A stretch of 64,000 nt of DNA. Origin: Vampirovibrio sp. GTDB taxonomy: Bacteria; Cyanobacteriota; Vampirovibrionia; Vampirovibrionales; JAJTHC01. The notes beneath the pieces are model-generated. The model ran no database searches. It was not told the origin of the DNA and was given only the letters and a program-made list of their open reading frames with translations. The position numbers and the translations under genes were made by a program. Location: the NCBI GenBank assembly GCA_024998755.1, contig JACEUU010000002.1:602045-666044 (forward strand), written 5' to 3'. Each line of letters starts with the position of its first letter. The first letter of the stretch is position 1. Positions 1 to 10,722 of the stretch are shown here, piece by piece.

Positions 1-1490
1 GGCACACCCCACAAGCGTTGTCTGCTAATACACCATTCCGCCCTGTTAGCCACCATGGTGCTAATGCGGGTTTGCCCTCGTTCAGGAATCCACTGGACAG
101 TTTTAATTTCTTGCAAGGCTGTTTCACGAAACGCATTGACGTTAATAAACCATTGTTCCGTCGCACGAAAAATAACAGGCGTTTTAGCTCGCCAACTATG
201 CGGGTAGCTATGCGTGAACAAATAATGATGCACTAAAGCATTTTGAGCCTTGAGGATATCTAAAATGACCCAATTGGCTTTTTCATAAAATTGCCCTTGA
301 ACGGCTTCTGGCACGAACGGTTCTACCATGAAAACGCCTCGACCATCAATAGGCGAAAGAATAGGCAATGGAGCGTGTTGCAAGTGTTCCCGATTCAACG
401 ATTGGACGGCTTGAAAGTCATCAGGTCCATGCCCAGGGGCAATGTGAACAATCCCCGTACCGGCATCTAACGTAACAAATAAGGCGTTTAATACAACAGA
501 TTTTTTCCCTTCAGTAAAGGGATGATTCGCCTGCAAACCAGCCAAATCTGTGCCTTTTAGTGTGCCTAATTTAATGGGCGATCTTTCCTGCTTCAGTAAG
601 TTTTCAACGGGCTCTAGCCTATCGGTTGCCACAACAATCTTCCCAAAGGCTTCGGTTTGAAGCACGGTGTATTCAAACGCAGGATGCACGGCTAACGCCA
701 CGTTAGAAGGCAAAGTCCATGGGGTGGTTGTCCAAATAAGGATAGACGCATCGGTTAATAGCGTAGATTGTTCGGGTGAAAGTGGGTTGCCATAGGCTTT
801 TTCAAGCGTTTTCAGCGGAAACAACACATGAATACTATGGCTTTCAACATCGGCATATTCAATTTCAGCTTCCGCCATGGCAGATTCTGAAACGGGGCAC
901 CAATGCACGGGTTTTAAGCCTTTATAAACGTAGCCTTTTTTAACCATTTCAGCGAATAGTTCAATTTGGCGGGCTTCAAAATCGGCATCAATGGTTAAAT
1001 AAGGGCTTTCCCAATGCCCTGAAATACCTAAGCGTTTGAAGTTGGTTTCTTGCCCTTTGAGATTGCCATGGGCGAAGGCTCTGCATTTTTCACGCAATTC
1101 TAGTGGAGAAACCGCTTTTCTGCCGCCTTTAATTTTCTTTTCAACGGCGGCTTCAATGGGCAGACCATGCCCATCGTACCCAGGAACGTAAGGCGTGTAG
1201 AAGCCTTGCAGGTTTTTGAAGCGAATGACAATATCTTTTAAAATTTTGTTGAGGGCTGTGCCAATATGAATGTTTTCTGAAGACAGGTACGGCGGTCCAT
1301 CATGCAAAATGAATTTTTTAGAGATGCTGCGTTGGGCTAGCACTTGTTTGTAAACGTCGTGTTCTTCCCAGAATGCTTGAATTTCAGGTTCACGCACTGT
1401 AGCACCAGCCCGCATGGGAAAAGTGGTTTCAGGCAGTTGTAAGGTTTGTTTGTAGTTGGGGGTTTCGGGTGGGGAAGGGGTTGTCATCAT
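1..1490 (-). CDS. ileS: isoleucyl-tRNA synthetase, N-terminal part (runs off window edge)
   Basis: Reverse-strand reading from ATGATG at 1490 gives MMTTPSPPETPNYKQTLQLPETTFPMRAGATVREPEIQAFWEE...HDGPPYLSSENIHIGTALNKILKDIVIRFKNLQGFYTPYVPGYDGHGLPIE...; class I aaRS HIGH-type motif and IleRS signatures. Absent from the ORF track because it is open at the edge. Confidence 0.95.
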   Translation of the reverse strand, partial: MMTTPSPPETPNYKQTLQLPETTFPMRAGATVREPEIQAFWEEHDVYKQVLAQRSISKKFILHDGPPYLSSENIHIGTALNKILKDIVIRFKNLQGFYTPYVPGYDGHGLPIEAAVEKKIKGGRKAVSPLELREKCRAFAHGNLKGQETNFKRLGISGHWESPYLTIDADFEARQIELFAEMVKKGYVYKGLKPVHWCPVSESAMAEAEIEYADVESHSIHVLFPLKTLEKAYGNPLSPEQSTLLTDASILIWTTTPWTLPSNVALAVHPAFEYTVLQTEAFGKIVVATDRLEPVENLLKQERSPIKLGTLKGTDLAGLQANHPFTEGKKSVVLNALFVTLDAGTGIVHIAPGHGPDDFQAVQSLNREHLQHAPLPILSPIDGRGVFMVEPFVPEAVQGQFYEKANWVILDILKAQNALVHHYLFTHSYPHSWRAKTPVIFRATEQWFINVNAFRETALQEIKTVQWIPERGQTRISTMVANRAEWCISRQRLWGV

Positions 1491-1643
1491 CACAAAAATA
1501 GAGCCTTTAAATTAAAACAAAATGGGTAGGAATAGTCTAACAATCATACCGCAAACCAACCGGTAAAGTATAGAGAAAACTCTGAAAACTTTTTCAGTGC
1601 TTCCTAGATAGCATTTTTTTAGAACGAGTCGGTTTAATGCTAA

Positions 1644-1814
1644 TAGACCTCTTGCATGACTCGATAGGTGGGTGCAGATTCTAGGGACGAGTAACGCAGA
1701 ACCGGAGTGTATACAGAAATACATGAGGATTCGAGTAACGCAGTAACAACGTAAAACGTTCTACGTTTTCTCGCTCTGCGGATGCCCCAGATATCGAGTC
1801 ATGCAAGAGGTCTA
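1644..1814. repeat. 171-bp MITE-like element with 23-bp terminal inverted repeats (TAGACCTCTTGCATGACTCGATA)
   Basis: TAGACCTCTTGCATGACTCGATA at the left end, exact reverse complement at the right end; no convincing ORF inside. Confidence 0.75.
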
Positions 1815-1854
1815 ATGTGAAATCGGCGTGAATAGGCATTAGGGTTTTTAAAGA

Positions 1855-3516
1855 ATGAACTACTTAAATTACAACCAAATTCAACCGTTGCCAAGCACCT
1901 ATTATGGTATGCCGCAGTCAGCAACTATTCATGCTGCTGTTGCCAATACACTCCATGCCATCGCCATGTCATCTGCTAAATCACCAGTAGCATCTGTGCA
2001 ACCCCCACCCCAGAAGACCAAAGTGGAAGCGAAGTTAGATGAACCTTCTGAACCACGGTTTGTAAAACCTGCCACACCTCAAAGTAAAGCCAACCCCTTC
2101 CCATGGATGCCTGTATTGTTAGGCACAGGGACTGCAGCCGCTGTTGGAACAGGCATTTATGCTTTCATAAACCGTAATAAAGCAACCGAAGTTGCAAACA
2201 AGGCCATTGAAAAAACTCCCTCGGTTATGGAAGCTATGCACAATGTTTTCGCTAACGCTACAGACTTCCTACCCTATCAAGTCAATGTGCTGAATCCTTC
2301 TAAACTGAATGGCAACGAAGCAACAGACGCTATTGGCTACTTAGAAGCGGTAAAAAAACTAAAAACTGCCGACAATCTTTACTTAGGAGATTTACACGGA
2401 GCATGGCAAAAACTACTGCAACACCTTAGCATGGCGGAACTCATTCAAATGCCGGAAGCCACAGCGAAAGAATTTGTAGCTATTCATAAATTATTGGAAG
2501 GGTTAGAAACCATTCCCACAAAGGGGGGTAGTAATCATTATGCTCAACTTTATAGCCAAGCGGATTTACCTAAAGCCGTTCAAGCTATTGAACGCTTTAA
2601 AGTAGCACTAGATCAAGTACAGTTTATTGACGATAAACGAGGCTTGCATCTTGTGGGCGATATTTTAGCAGACCGTGGGCAAAGTGATTTTGCCATGTTA
2701 CTATTACTTGAAAAAATGCAACCTAAAATCAAAAGTATGGTGCTTTCTAATCATGACTTAGATGCGTTGTATGCCTACAGGCAACAAGTGCTATTAAAAA
2801 CAGACCCCAAATTAACGCCATTAAACCGTTGTAATGACCCACAGAGGGTAGAACGAGCAGCGGGGCAAGCACAATCTTCCTCATTGGCTTATCAAGTCGC
2901 AGAAACTAATCCTGCTTTAATGCAGGAATTAACGACTTTAGCGTCCAATCATTTTAAACGCTTAAAGCTAATTCATTACGACCCTGATACAGAAACCCTC
3001 ATGTTACATAGTGCTTTAGCCCCTGCCCAAGCAGAAAAACTGTTAAAAGCCTATATACCTGATGCAAAACAAAGAGCATTGGTGCAAGCACACCTAAAAA
3101 CAGGAACAATGGCAGAATACGCCCAAGCTGTGGATACTTTAAATCAGGGTTTTCAAAAGCATCTACAAGAAAACTGGTTGAAAGACCCGAATGATCAAAC
3201 ACTCGCACAGCATGATAGCGATATTTTCTATAAAATCTATATGCAGGATGCGAGAAGAAAATTTGAGACAGAAGCGTTGGTTACCGATAATGAATTCCCA
3301 TTCCATAACCCCAATGTGGTTAAAAACATTGCCTTTGGGCACGACCATAACGACGATGAAAGCCCTATTGTAGTAGCTAAACAGTTAGCAGGTAGCCCGA
3401 TATTTTACATGCTAGACCAGTATGCTTGCAAACCGAAAGTTGATAAAGCATGGCAGTTTAGCCGGGTGTTTAGCCCTTCACTGGTCAATCAAACACCGTT
3501 TTCAGCGGTAGCTTAG
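1855..3516 (+). CDS. membrane-anchored PPP-type metallophosphoesterase-like protein
   Basis: Ordered motifs GDLHG, GDILADRG, SNHD, GHDH match GDxHG/GDxxDRG/GNHE/H phosphatase motifs; N-terminal low-complexity region and one TM-like segment (MPVLLGTGTAAAVGTGIYAF). Confidence 0.65.
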   Translation: MNYLNYNQIQPLPSTYYGMPQSATIHAAVANTLHAIAMSSAKSPVASVQPPPQKTKVEAKLDEPSEPRFVKPATPQSKANPFPWMPVLLGTGTAAAVGTGIYAFINRNKATEVANKAIEKTPSVMEAMHNVFANATDFLPYQVNVLNPSKLNGNEATDAIGYLEAVKKLKTADNLYLGDLHGAWQKLLQHLSMAELIQMPEATAKEFVAIHKLLEGLETIPTKGGSNHYAQLYSQADLPKAVQAIERFKVALDQVQFIDDKRGLHLVGDILADRGQSDFAMLLLLEKMQPKIKSMVLSNHDLDALYAYRQQVLLKTDPKLTPLNRCNDPQRVERAAGQAQSSSLAYQVAETNPALMQELTTLASNHFKRLKLIHYDPDTETLMLHSALAPAQAEKLLKAYIPDAKQRALVQAHLKTGTMAEYAQAVDTLNQGFQKHLQENWLKDPNDQTLAQHDSDIFYKIYMQDARRKFETEALVTDNEFPFHNPNVVKNIAFGHDHNDDESPIVVAKQLAGSPIFYMLDQYACKPKVDKAWQFSRVFSPSLVNQTPFSAVA

Positions 3517-3522
3517 GTGTTT

Positions 3523-4236
3523 TTATTTCTTTTCTACCAGTAAATATTTCTTTTCTACCAGTAAAGCAGTCTGCCGTTGCTGGCGGAGGGTTTTAAATAC
3601 TTCCACCCAAACACCGGCTTCTAAACTGGCTTGGGCATGGGGTAGCCTACTTAAATAAGGCACTAATAACCCGATTCCCTTTAGCTGATTGAGCGTTAGT
3701 TGTTGTTGCTGGTTTGATGAGCGTTTAGGCAACGCTTTTAGTAACTGGCTTAGCGTTGCTTGGTACGTTTCAACTAGGTTAGTCCACTTTTTTAGCCATA
3801 ATGTGATTGTTTGAATACCCACCGTTTTTGCTAGAGTTTCATCGGTTTGTAGGCTGAATGCTTCTATCTGAACCAGTCTGGTTTTTAAACCGGCTAATAC
3901 CTTATGGCTATAGGGTACTTGGCTTTCTGGTACTAGGGGTAATGCTAGGGTGATGTAGGTACAGGCTTCTTGCAATGAAGCGAGGCTGGCATCTAACCGT
4001 TGGCGTTGGTAGCGGGCTTTGAGCCCTTGGTTTTGCATGAGGGGGGATAGACTTTCGGGCAAGTCTGTTTCTAGCCCGAATAGGGCGGTGGGTAGGGCGG
4101 TTTCATCGTCAAAGATGCCTAGCATATCTGCTTCTACCGAAAAATCATCGCTGGCTAGTTGCTTTTTCAACGATGTTTGATGGATTGTAGCGTACCCGAT
4201 GGTGGGTCGGAAGGTGGAATGAGAGTGGGACGTCAT
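3523..4236 (-). CDS. hypothetical protein, C-terminal 21-nt tandem duplication (YLLVEKKYLLVEKK)
   Basis: Long ORF; tandem repeat ATTTCTTTTCTACCAGTAAA x2 just before the stop. Confidence 0.6.
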   Translation of the reverse strand: MTSHSHSTFRPTIGYATIHQTSLKKQLASDDFSVEADMLGIFDDETALPTALFGLETDLPESLSPLMQNQGLKARYQRQRLDASLASLQEACTYITLALPLVPESQVPYSHKVLAGLKTRLVQIEAFSLQTDETLAKTVGIQTITLWLKKWTNLVETYQATLSQLLKALPKRSSNQQQQLTLNQLKGIGLLVPYLSRLPHAQASLEAGVWVEVFKTLRQQRQTALLVEKKYLLVEKK

Positions 4237-4333
4237 GGTAGATTTTTCCTTATCGTTTTTATCATGGAAGGGTTTTCGGATTTATGCTAGATTTGAAAGA
4301 ATAAACCCCTCCAACCAACGGATGTTATAGCCT

Positions 4334-7300
4334 GTGAAAACTGCCACCCCGACGCCAACAAAAAAAATAACGCACCACACCTGCATTCATGTAGAACAAG
4401 CCTGCACCCACAACCTAAAAAACGTAACGGTGGATATCCCCAAACACCAGCTGGTCGTATTTACAGGCGTTTCAGGTAGCGGAAAATCAAGCCTCGCCTT
4501 TGATACCGTCTACGCCGAAGCCCAACGCCGATTCATGGATAGCTTGAGCGACTACGCCAAGCAATTCATCGGGCATAGCAACCCACCCCCTGTGGCATGG
4601 ATGACGGGGCTTTCCCCCGCCATTGCTATTGAACAAAAAACCGCCAGCTATTCGCCAAGGTCAACCGTGGGTACGGTTACTGAAGTGATGGATTACTTCC
4701 GAGTGCTGTTTGCACGGGCAGGCACGCCCCACTGCTCCAGTTGCGGTGCTAACATTCAGCCCCAATCACCCACACAAATGAAGGAACGCTTACTTGCCTT
4801 AGGCGAAGGCACAAAACTGCAACTCCTAGCCCCCGTAGTCAAAGGCAGAAAAGGCGAATACGGCGTTTTATTTCATCAACTACGAAAAGAAGGCTATAGC
4901 CGAGTTCGGGTAGATGGCGAAGTGCTGGAACTAGACGAATTGCCCGAAACCTACAAGTTAGCCCGCTATAAAATCCATCATGTGGAAGTGGTGATAGACC
5001 GCATTGTGCTGAAAACTACCGATAGTGTGGTGCATCGGTTGGAAGAAGCCATTGCTAAAACGCTCAAAAAAGGCGAAGGCACGCTGATTGCCCTCTATCA
5101 ACAACCCAATACATCTATTTTTACGGAAACGACGTTTTCAAAATTTTTGAGTTGCCTACCCTGTCAGCTGGATTTTGGCGAAATGGCACCCCGTTTGTTT
5201 AGTTTTAATTCGCCGTACGGGGCTTGCCCAACGTGCCAAGGTACAGGGCAAGAAGTGCATTTTAATGCGGATTCTCTCATCACACTACCGCATCTTTCGT
5301 TGGAAGCAGGGGGTATTCCTGTTTTGTTGGAGCTAATGGGTAAACGCTCCTTTAAAGCTTTTATTCCCTTGTTGCAAGAAGCCTTAGCCCCTTACCCGCT
5401 ACCCACCCACTTACCCTTCACCCAATGGACGGATTTTGAAAAAACACTGCTTTTATATGGAAAATCTGCCATAGAAACCACTGAAGAAGAGGACGCCGAA
5501 GCTGAAGGGGCAGGATTTATCAAACCGAAGAAATCCGCCTTAGAAAAAGAACCGCCTCGGCTCAATGCGGATACCCAAGGGGCTTGGGCCATTAGCTTCT
5601 TGGCGGAAACGGATGAAGAAATCGCTTCGTTAGGCGAACTAGATGGGTTATTGGAAAATTTTCAAGGCTTAGTGCCATTATTGAAAGCACGGTTTCAATC
5701 GGGTAGTAACGCCCTAAAAGCTAAGCTAGCCCCTTGTTTCAAAGCCCATACTTGTAATGAATGTAAGGGCGTTCGGCTCAATGCGTTTGCTCGCTCAGTT
5801 ACGTTGGGCAACCCCGCTTTCACAATGGATTATTTGCATACGGCTTCCATAGAAACGCTTTATTCAGGGGTTAAAAATCTTTGGGAACAGCTTTCCCCTA
5901 CGCAATTGCTGATTGTACAAACCCCGCTGAAAGCCGTTGAAACAAGGCTCCAATTTCTGTTGGATGTTGGGCTAAGTTACCTAACCCTTGGACGTAGAGC
6001 AGATACGTTGAGTGGCGGAGAAGCTCAACGCATTCGGTTGGCTAGCCAAATAGGGTCTGGTTTAGTGGGTGTGCTTTATGTGCTGGATGAACCGTCTATT
6101 GGGTTGCATCCGCATAACAATCAGCAGTTGATTGAGAGCTTAAAAACGTTGCGAGATAAAGGTAATTCCGTGTTGGTGGTGGAACATGATGAAGAGATGA
6201 TTCAGCAAGCTGATTGGGTAATAGATATTGGCCCACACGCAGGGCGTTTAGGTGGGCAACTCATAGCCGAAGGCACGGCGGAAACCATCGCCCAAAATGC
6301 GGATTCGGTTACAGGGCAGTATTTGGCTGGTACGAAAAAAATCCCCGTTAACACGAATCATCGTAAGGGCAATGGCAATGCTATCACGCTAAAAGGGGTT
6401 AATCGGCATAATCTTAAGAACTTGACTGTTGCCTTTCCGCTGGGAAAATGGACGACGGTTACAGGGTTAAGCGGGTCAGGGAAAAGCACGCTCGTGTTAG
6501 ATTGTTTGTACCCTGCCATTGAAACCTACCTGAAAACCATGACGCTTTCCTACGGTAGAAAACGGGTGTTGCCTGAAGGCGAAACCTTGCCAGATAATTG
6601 GTTGCCCCCCGAAGGCGTGAAAACCGTTACGGGCTTGGAACACGTTGATAAGCTTGTGGTCGTCGACCAATCGCCCATTGGAAGAACCAGTCGGTCAAAC
6701 CCCGCAACGTATACGGGGTTGTTTGATAGCATTCGCAATTTATATGCCAACACGGCATCCGCCAAACAACGAGGCTTTACACCCGCCCACTTTAGTTTCA
6801 ACGTCAACAAAGGACGATGTGAAACCTGTATGGGAGCAGGCACGGTTACTTATAAAATGGGCTTATTGCCTGATTCCAGCGTGCCATGCCCTGTGTGTGA
6901 AGGTAAACGCTATAAGCCCGAAATTTTGGCGGTCAAATACGAAGGACTCAACATTGCGGAACTCTTGGAAACGCCCATTGAACAGACGTTACCCCTGTTT
7001 GAAAGCCATGTGATTTTACATAAGCAGTTGCAAGTTTTGGTGGATGTTGGCTTGGGATATTTGGCATTGGGGCAGGGGGCTCCGTTTCTTTCGGGGGGGG
7101 AAGCCCAGCGTTTGAAACTGGCGACTGAATTGATGTTACCCTTACGCAGTCGGTCGGTTGTGGGGCAGACGGTTTACTTATTTGATGAGCCTTCCGTAGG
7201 TCTTCACTGGGAAGATTTAGCCACGCTAATTACCGTGATGAATAGGCTGGTGGATGCGGGGCATACGGTGATAGCGGTGGAGCATCAGCTAGATTTTATT

Positions 7301-7447
7301 GCGGCGAGTGATTGGGTGATAGACCTTGGTCCTGAAGCGGGGGAAGCGGGTGGACAGATTGTGGCGGTTGGCACGCCCCAAAAAATTGCAAGCACCAAAG
7401 CCAGCTTGACAGGGCATTACCTACATCCATTTTTGAAAAGTAGATGA
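4334..7447 (+). CDS. uvrA: excinuclease ABC subunit A
   Basis: [88 protein letters not shown], second ATPase half; GTG start. Confidence 0.95.
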   Translation: MKTATPTPTKKITHHTCIHVEQACTHNLKNVTVDIPKHQLVVFTGVSGSGKSSLAFDTVYAEAQRRFMDSLSDYAKQFIGHSNPPPVAWMTGLSPAIAIEQKTASYSPRSTVGTVTEVMDYFRVLFARAGTPHCSSCGANIQPQSPTQMKERLLALGEGTKLQLLAPVVKGRKGEYGVLFHQLRKEGYSRVRVDGEVLELDELPETYKLARYKIHHVEVVIDRIVLKTTDSVVHRLEEAIAKTLKKGEGTLIALYQQPNTSIFTETTFSKFLSCLPCQLDFGEMAPRLFSFNSPYGACPTCQGTGQEVHFNADSLITLPHLSLEAGGIPVLLELMGKRSFKAFIPLLQEALAPYPLPTHLPFTQWTDFEKTLLLYGKSAIETTEEEDAEAEGAGFIKPKKSALEKEPPRLNADTQGAWAISFLAETDEEIASLGELDGLLENFQGLVPLLKARFQSGSNALKAKLAPCFKAHTCNECKGVRLNAFARSVTLGNPAFTMDYLHTASIETLYSGVKNLWEQLSPTQLLIVQTPLKAVETRLQFLLDVGLSYLTLGRRADTLSGGEAQRIRLASQIGSGLVGVLYVLDEPSIGLHPHNNQQLIESLKTLRDKGNSVLVVEHDEEMIQQADWVIDIGPHAGRLGGQLIAEGTAETIAQNADSVTGQYLAGTKKIPVNTNHRKGNGNAITLKGVNRHNLKNLTVAFPLGKWTTVTGLSGSGKSTLVLDCLYPAIETYLKTMTLSYGRKRVLPEGETLPDNWLPPEGVKTVTGLEHVDKLVVVDQSPIGRTSRSNPATYTGLFDSIRNLYANTASAKQRGFTPAHFSFNVNKGRCETCMGAGTVTYKMGLLPDSSVPCPVCEGKRYKPEILAVKYEGLNIAELLETPIEQTLPLFESHVILHKQLQVLVDVGLGYLALGQGAPFLSGGEAQRLKLATELMLPLRSRSVVGQTVYLFDEPSVGLHWEDLATLITVMNRLVDAGHTVIAVEHQLDFIAASDWVIDLGPEAGEAGGQIVAVGTPQKIASTKASLTGHYLHPFLKSR

Positions 7448-7463
7448 TTGTTATTCTTCTATT

Positions 7464-8801
7464 TTAAATAACAACCGACCGCAACGTGTCTTCCATCGCA
7501 TTCAGCGTCGCATCAATTTCTGCTTGCTGATGGCAAACCGATGTAAAACTAGCCTCAAACGGCGAAGGGGCTAAATAGATGCCTCTATTCAACATCCCCC
7601 AGAAAAACTGATTGAAAAACGCACGGTCTGTTTTGCAAACATCGGCAAAATTATGCACAGGGGCTTCCACAAAAAAGAGTGAAAACATCGCCCCCACCTG
7701 TTGCGTGGAATGGGGCAACTTAAATTGTTCACACAACCCAGCCATGCCCGCTACTAACTTTTTAGCGTTTGCATCCAAGGTTTCATAGGTATTAGGGGCT
7801 TCCAACAACTGGAGCGTCTTCAACCCAGCCGCCATCCCTAACGGATTCCCCGAAAGCGTGCCAGCCTGATACATCGTGCCTTGCGGAGCGACATTCGCCA
7901 TAATATCGGCTCGTCCGCCGTAAGCACCTACAGGCATCCCCCCACCGATAATTTTCCCCAACGTGGTAATATCGGGGGCTATGTTGTACAACGTCTGCAC
8001 CCCACCTGAATGCACCCGAAAGCCCGTCATCACTTCATCAAAAATCAACAAGCTACCATAAGCATTGCACATTTCTCGTAAGCCTTGTAAAAAGCCATTC
8101 ATCGGCAAGACACAGCCCATATTTCCAGCAACGGGTTCAATTAATACGCCAGCAATATCATCGCCGTAGGCTTCAAACAATGCCATGACGGCTTCTAAAT
8201 CGTTAAACGGAGCAGTCAACGTTTCTTGAGCCACCAACGGAGAAATGCCCGCACTATCGGGAATACCCAAGGTTGCCACGCCTGACCCTGCTTTCACCAA
8301 TAATGAATCTGCATGACCGTGGTAACAGCCTTCAAATTTAATCAGTTTTTTTCGCCCTGTAAAGGCTCTAGCTAACCGAATGGCACTCATCACGGCTTCC
8401 GTTCCCGAAGAAACGAAGCGGACTGTTTCCATTGCGGGGAAGCGATCAATCACGGCTTTTGCCAATAAATTTTCCAGCACGGTGGGGCATCCGAATGAAA
8501 GCCCATTGAGGGCGGTTTCCCGCACGGCTTCTACTACTTGCGGATGGGCGTGCCCTAAAATGGCGGGTCCCCAGCTCAACACATAATCTAAATAGTCGTG
8601 TCCGTCGATATCGGTGATAGTCGCCCCTTTGGCTTTTTGTAGGAAGAGGGGTGTGCCTCCGCCGACAGATTTAAACGCCCGAACAGGGCTATTAACCCCT
8701 CCGGGTAGTAGGGTTTTGGCGGTTTCGAAGGCGGCATCTGAAAGGGGACGTTGGCGTGTGGGTGTGGTGGTCATTTTTAGGGGTCTTTCTAAATGAGTCA
8801 T
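7464..8801 (-). CDS. hemL: glutamate-1-semialdehyde 2,1-aminomutase
   Basis: LLPGGVNSPVRAFKSVGG, PLP-aminotransferase signature IFDEVMTGFRV, TLGKIIGGGMPVGAYGG. Confidence 0.95.
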   Translation of the reverse strand: MTHLERPLKMTTTPTRQRPLSDAAFETAKTLLPGGVNSPVRAFKSVGGGTPLFLQKAKGATITDIDGHDYLDYVLSWGPAILGHAHPQVVEAVRETALNGLSFGCPTVLENLLAKAVIDRFPAMETVRFVSSGTEAVMSAIRLARAFTGRKKLIKFEGCYHGHADSLLVKAGSGVATLGIPDSAGISPLVAQETLTAPFNDLEAVMALFEAYGDDIAGVLIEPVAGNMGCVLPMNGFLQGLREMCNAYGSLLIFDEVMTGFRVHSGGVQTLYNIAPDITTLGKIIGGGMPVGAYGGRADIMANVAPQGTMYQAGTLSGNPLGMAAGLKTLQLLEAPNTYETLDANAKKLVAGMAGLCEQFKLPHSTQQVGAMFSLFFVEAPVHNFADVCKTDRAFFNQFFWGMLNRGIYLAPSPFEASFTSVCHQQAEIDATLNAMEDTLRSVVI

Positions 8802-8828
8802 TTTTTACTTCGGGAAAAGGGTTGGAGG

Positions 8829-9752
8829 CTAACCCCCTATCCAGCAAGAGGGCGGAGAGGATGAGTGTAACATTTTTTTAATTTCATTGAACTCCTGATT
8901 GAAAGAATCCCGTTCGGTAACACTTTGTAAAAGATGTTGTATCCATGCAATGGTATTGCTTACTTTTTGAGCTTCTTTAGGATCTTTATCTACCCACAAT
9001 GGGGGCGATATTCGGAGGTTTTCCCCAACTAACTTGCCTTGATGCACGCAGATGTTTCGCAAATATCTTAATGCGTTAAAAACGGGGTATAAGGTTTTTG
9101 GGCTGTAATTTTTAGGGAAGCCCAGTTCTTGAATGATGGGAAGCCAAATTTTCCGAGGCGTTTTAGCATGTTTCAATAATCCACATAGTGTACCAAAATC
9201 TTGAGATTGCATAACTACCCAAGCGGGTAATTGTGTGTGGCTGGGGTACTGTTGCAGAAATAGCCTTGTGGCTTGTTCCGTATACTTATCATTGTGTTTT
9301 CGGGTTGCAGTGGCTACTAACGCTAGGTTTTCAAAAGCGTTATCGTAACACCAGTAAATATCTTGCGTGGTGGTTATCATTTGTTCGGTTAATAAGGTTT
9401 TAAATTTCAGTTCTAATTTTAGTAAACTGGCAATCAGCAGTAGCCGAAGGCGTTCATTTTGTTGGTAAGTGGTAATAATACTGTTGGCTGGTGTGTTTGG
9501 TTTGATTTTTTTTGAGTTGGGTTGGTAGAAATGTCTAAAATATTGAGATAAGTGGTAGTAGCCGACTGCTTCGATTAGTTTGATGAATCTTGTTTCTTCG
9601 TAATTATCGCTGAACACGAGCCCTCGTTCTTTTAACAGGTTGAGGTGTTGTTGTGGGGTTAAAAAATTTTTGAAACAAAAAGAGCCGCCCTGGTGCACTT
9701 CTTCGAGAGGTGTGGCGACTACGATAAGTTTATTATTACTGTAATCCGCCAA
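8829..9752 (-). CDS. Abi_2 (AbiD/AbiF-like) abortive infection family protein
   Basis: FLTPQQHLNLLKERGLVFSDNYEETRFIKLIEAVGYYHLSQYFRHFYQ... and RYLRNICVHQGKL typical of the Abi_2 family. Confidence 0.8.
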   Translation of the reverse strand: MADYSNNKLIVVATPLEEVHQGGSFCFKNFLTPQQHLNLLKERGLVFSDNYEETRFIKLIEAVGYYHLSQYFRHFYQPNSKKIKPNTPANSIITTYQQNERLRLLLIASLLKLELKFKTLLTEQMITTTQDIYWCYDNAFENLALVATATRKHNDKYTEQATRLFLQQYPSHTQLPAWVVMQSQDFGTLCGLLKHAKTPRKIWLPIIQELGFPKNYSPKTLYPVFNALRYLRNICVHQGKLVGENLRISPPLWVDKDPKEAQKVSNTIAWIQHLLQSVTERDSFNQEFNEIKKMLHSSSPPSCWIGG

Positions 9753-9837
9753 TTTGTCAATCCTTTTTTATTAATCCATCCACTTTGGTTGAGTTGTTTT
9801 TTTATTGTACCCCAAATAGTGTTTTCTCAATAGCGGG

Positions 9838-10722
9838 TTAACTAACGTTTGAAGGCTTATTATCTTGCAGTATCCACACACCCTTATGTTGTTCCCATTG
9901 TCGTAAGCTTTTATAAAGTTCGGTTTGTTGAAAATAGATCAAGTCATAGGCTAATAGCAAACTTTGCTCTATTAAATCAGGGTCTATTTTATTACTTTTA
10001 GTAGCCCACGCTTTTTTGAATGCCAATGCTAGGATATTAACCAAATCATGCCCTGCACAAATTATCCACGGATTATCTGCATCATCTTTTAACTGTTCTA
10101 GTTCTTCTACCAATAAATTCTCAGAAAGATTATGACGACTGGATTTATTTTTAATTTCTTGAATAAGATCAGACCGATTATAGCCCAATGTTCTTTCGTC
10201 TATGAAGTTTGAAAATCCCAAAGAATTAAAGGTTAGATGATACTCTTTTATCTTAGATAAGCACCTCATATAACCTAAATCAAGTCCATTACGCAACAAT
10301 AATTGCCTTAAATCATCGTATCCGTAGCTTTCTTTGAAATCTTTAATCTTTTCTTCGCTACCAATAACCGAAAGTACTTTATCAAAGGCTGGAGAGTTTA
10401 ACATCATTGTTTCTATATCATGGGAGTCGGTATAAAATAAATCGGGATGCTCCACTTTGCACCCTAGTTTAGGGTCTTGATCCAAATCCACAAGATAAAT
10501 CACTTTAGACTCAGTATGGTCGTATCTCTTATCATTGATTAGGTTGTCTAGAACACTTAAAACTGTACTTTTCCCGCTACAGTTTAAAATAAAGACTGTT
10601 TTGTCAAATAATGAGCTATAAAACTTTCTATCGGTAGACCCTTCCACTAAAGCCCAAACTTTTTGAGCTGAACTCATTTTTATTTCGTTGGCTATGTCAA
10701 TGGGTACAATGTTCAGCCTCAT
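9838..10722 (-). CDS. DUF4435/TOPRIM-like protein, candidate PARIS AriB-like effector
   Basis: VWALVEGSTDRKFYSSLF (TOPRIM-like Glu) and VIYLVDLDQDP (DxD); 1-nt overlap (TAATG) with the upstream AAA ATPase. Confidence 0.7.
   Translation of the reverse strand: MRLNIVPIDIANEIKMSSAQKVWALVEGSTDRKFYSSLFDKTVFILNCSGKSTVLSVLDNLINDKRYDHTESKVIYLVDLDQDPKLGCKVEHPDLFYTDSHDIETMMLNSPAFDKVLSVIGSEEKIKDFKESYGYDDLRQLLLRNGLDLGYMRCLSKIKEYHLTFNSLGFSNFIDERTLGYNRSDLIQEIKNKSSRHNLSENLLVEELEQLKDDADNPWIICAGHDLVNILALAFKKAWATKSNKIDPDLIEQSLLLAYDLIYFQQTELYKSLRQWEQHKGVWILQDNKPSNVS

Noticed and set aside
18-236. 72-aa ORF on + strand
   Set aside because: Antisense to the partial ileS gene; no coding signature of its own.
1512-1724. 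70-aa ORF upstream of ileS
   Set aside because: Spans the left terminal repeat of the 171-bp element; no homology or SD recognised.
2999-3373. Short ORFs inside the phosphatase-like gene (both strands)
   Set aside because: Fully overlap a long ORF with conserved motifs; low-complexity translations.
6550-7013. ORFs of 97 and 122 aa inside uvrA
   Set aside because: Overlap a confidently assigned gene in alternative frames.
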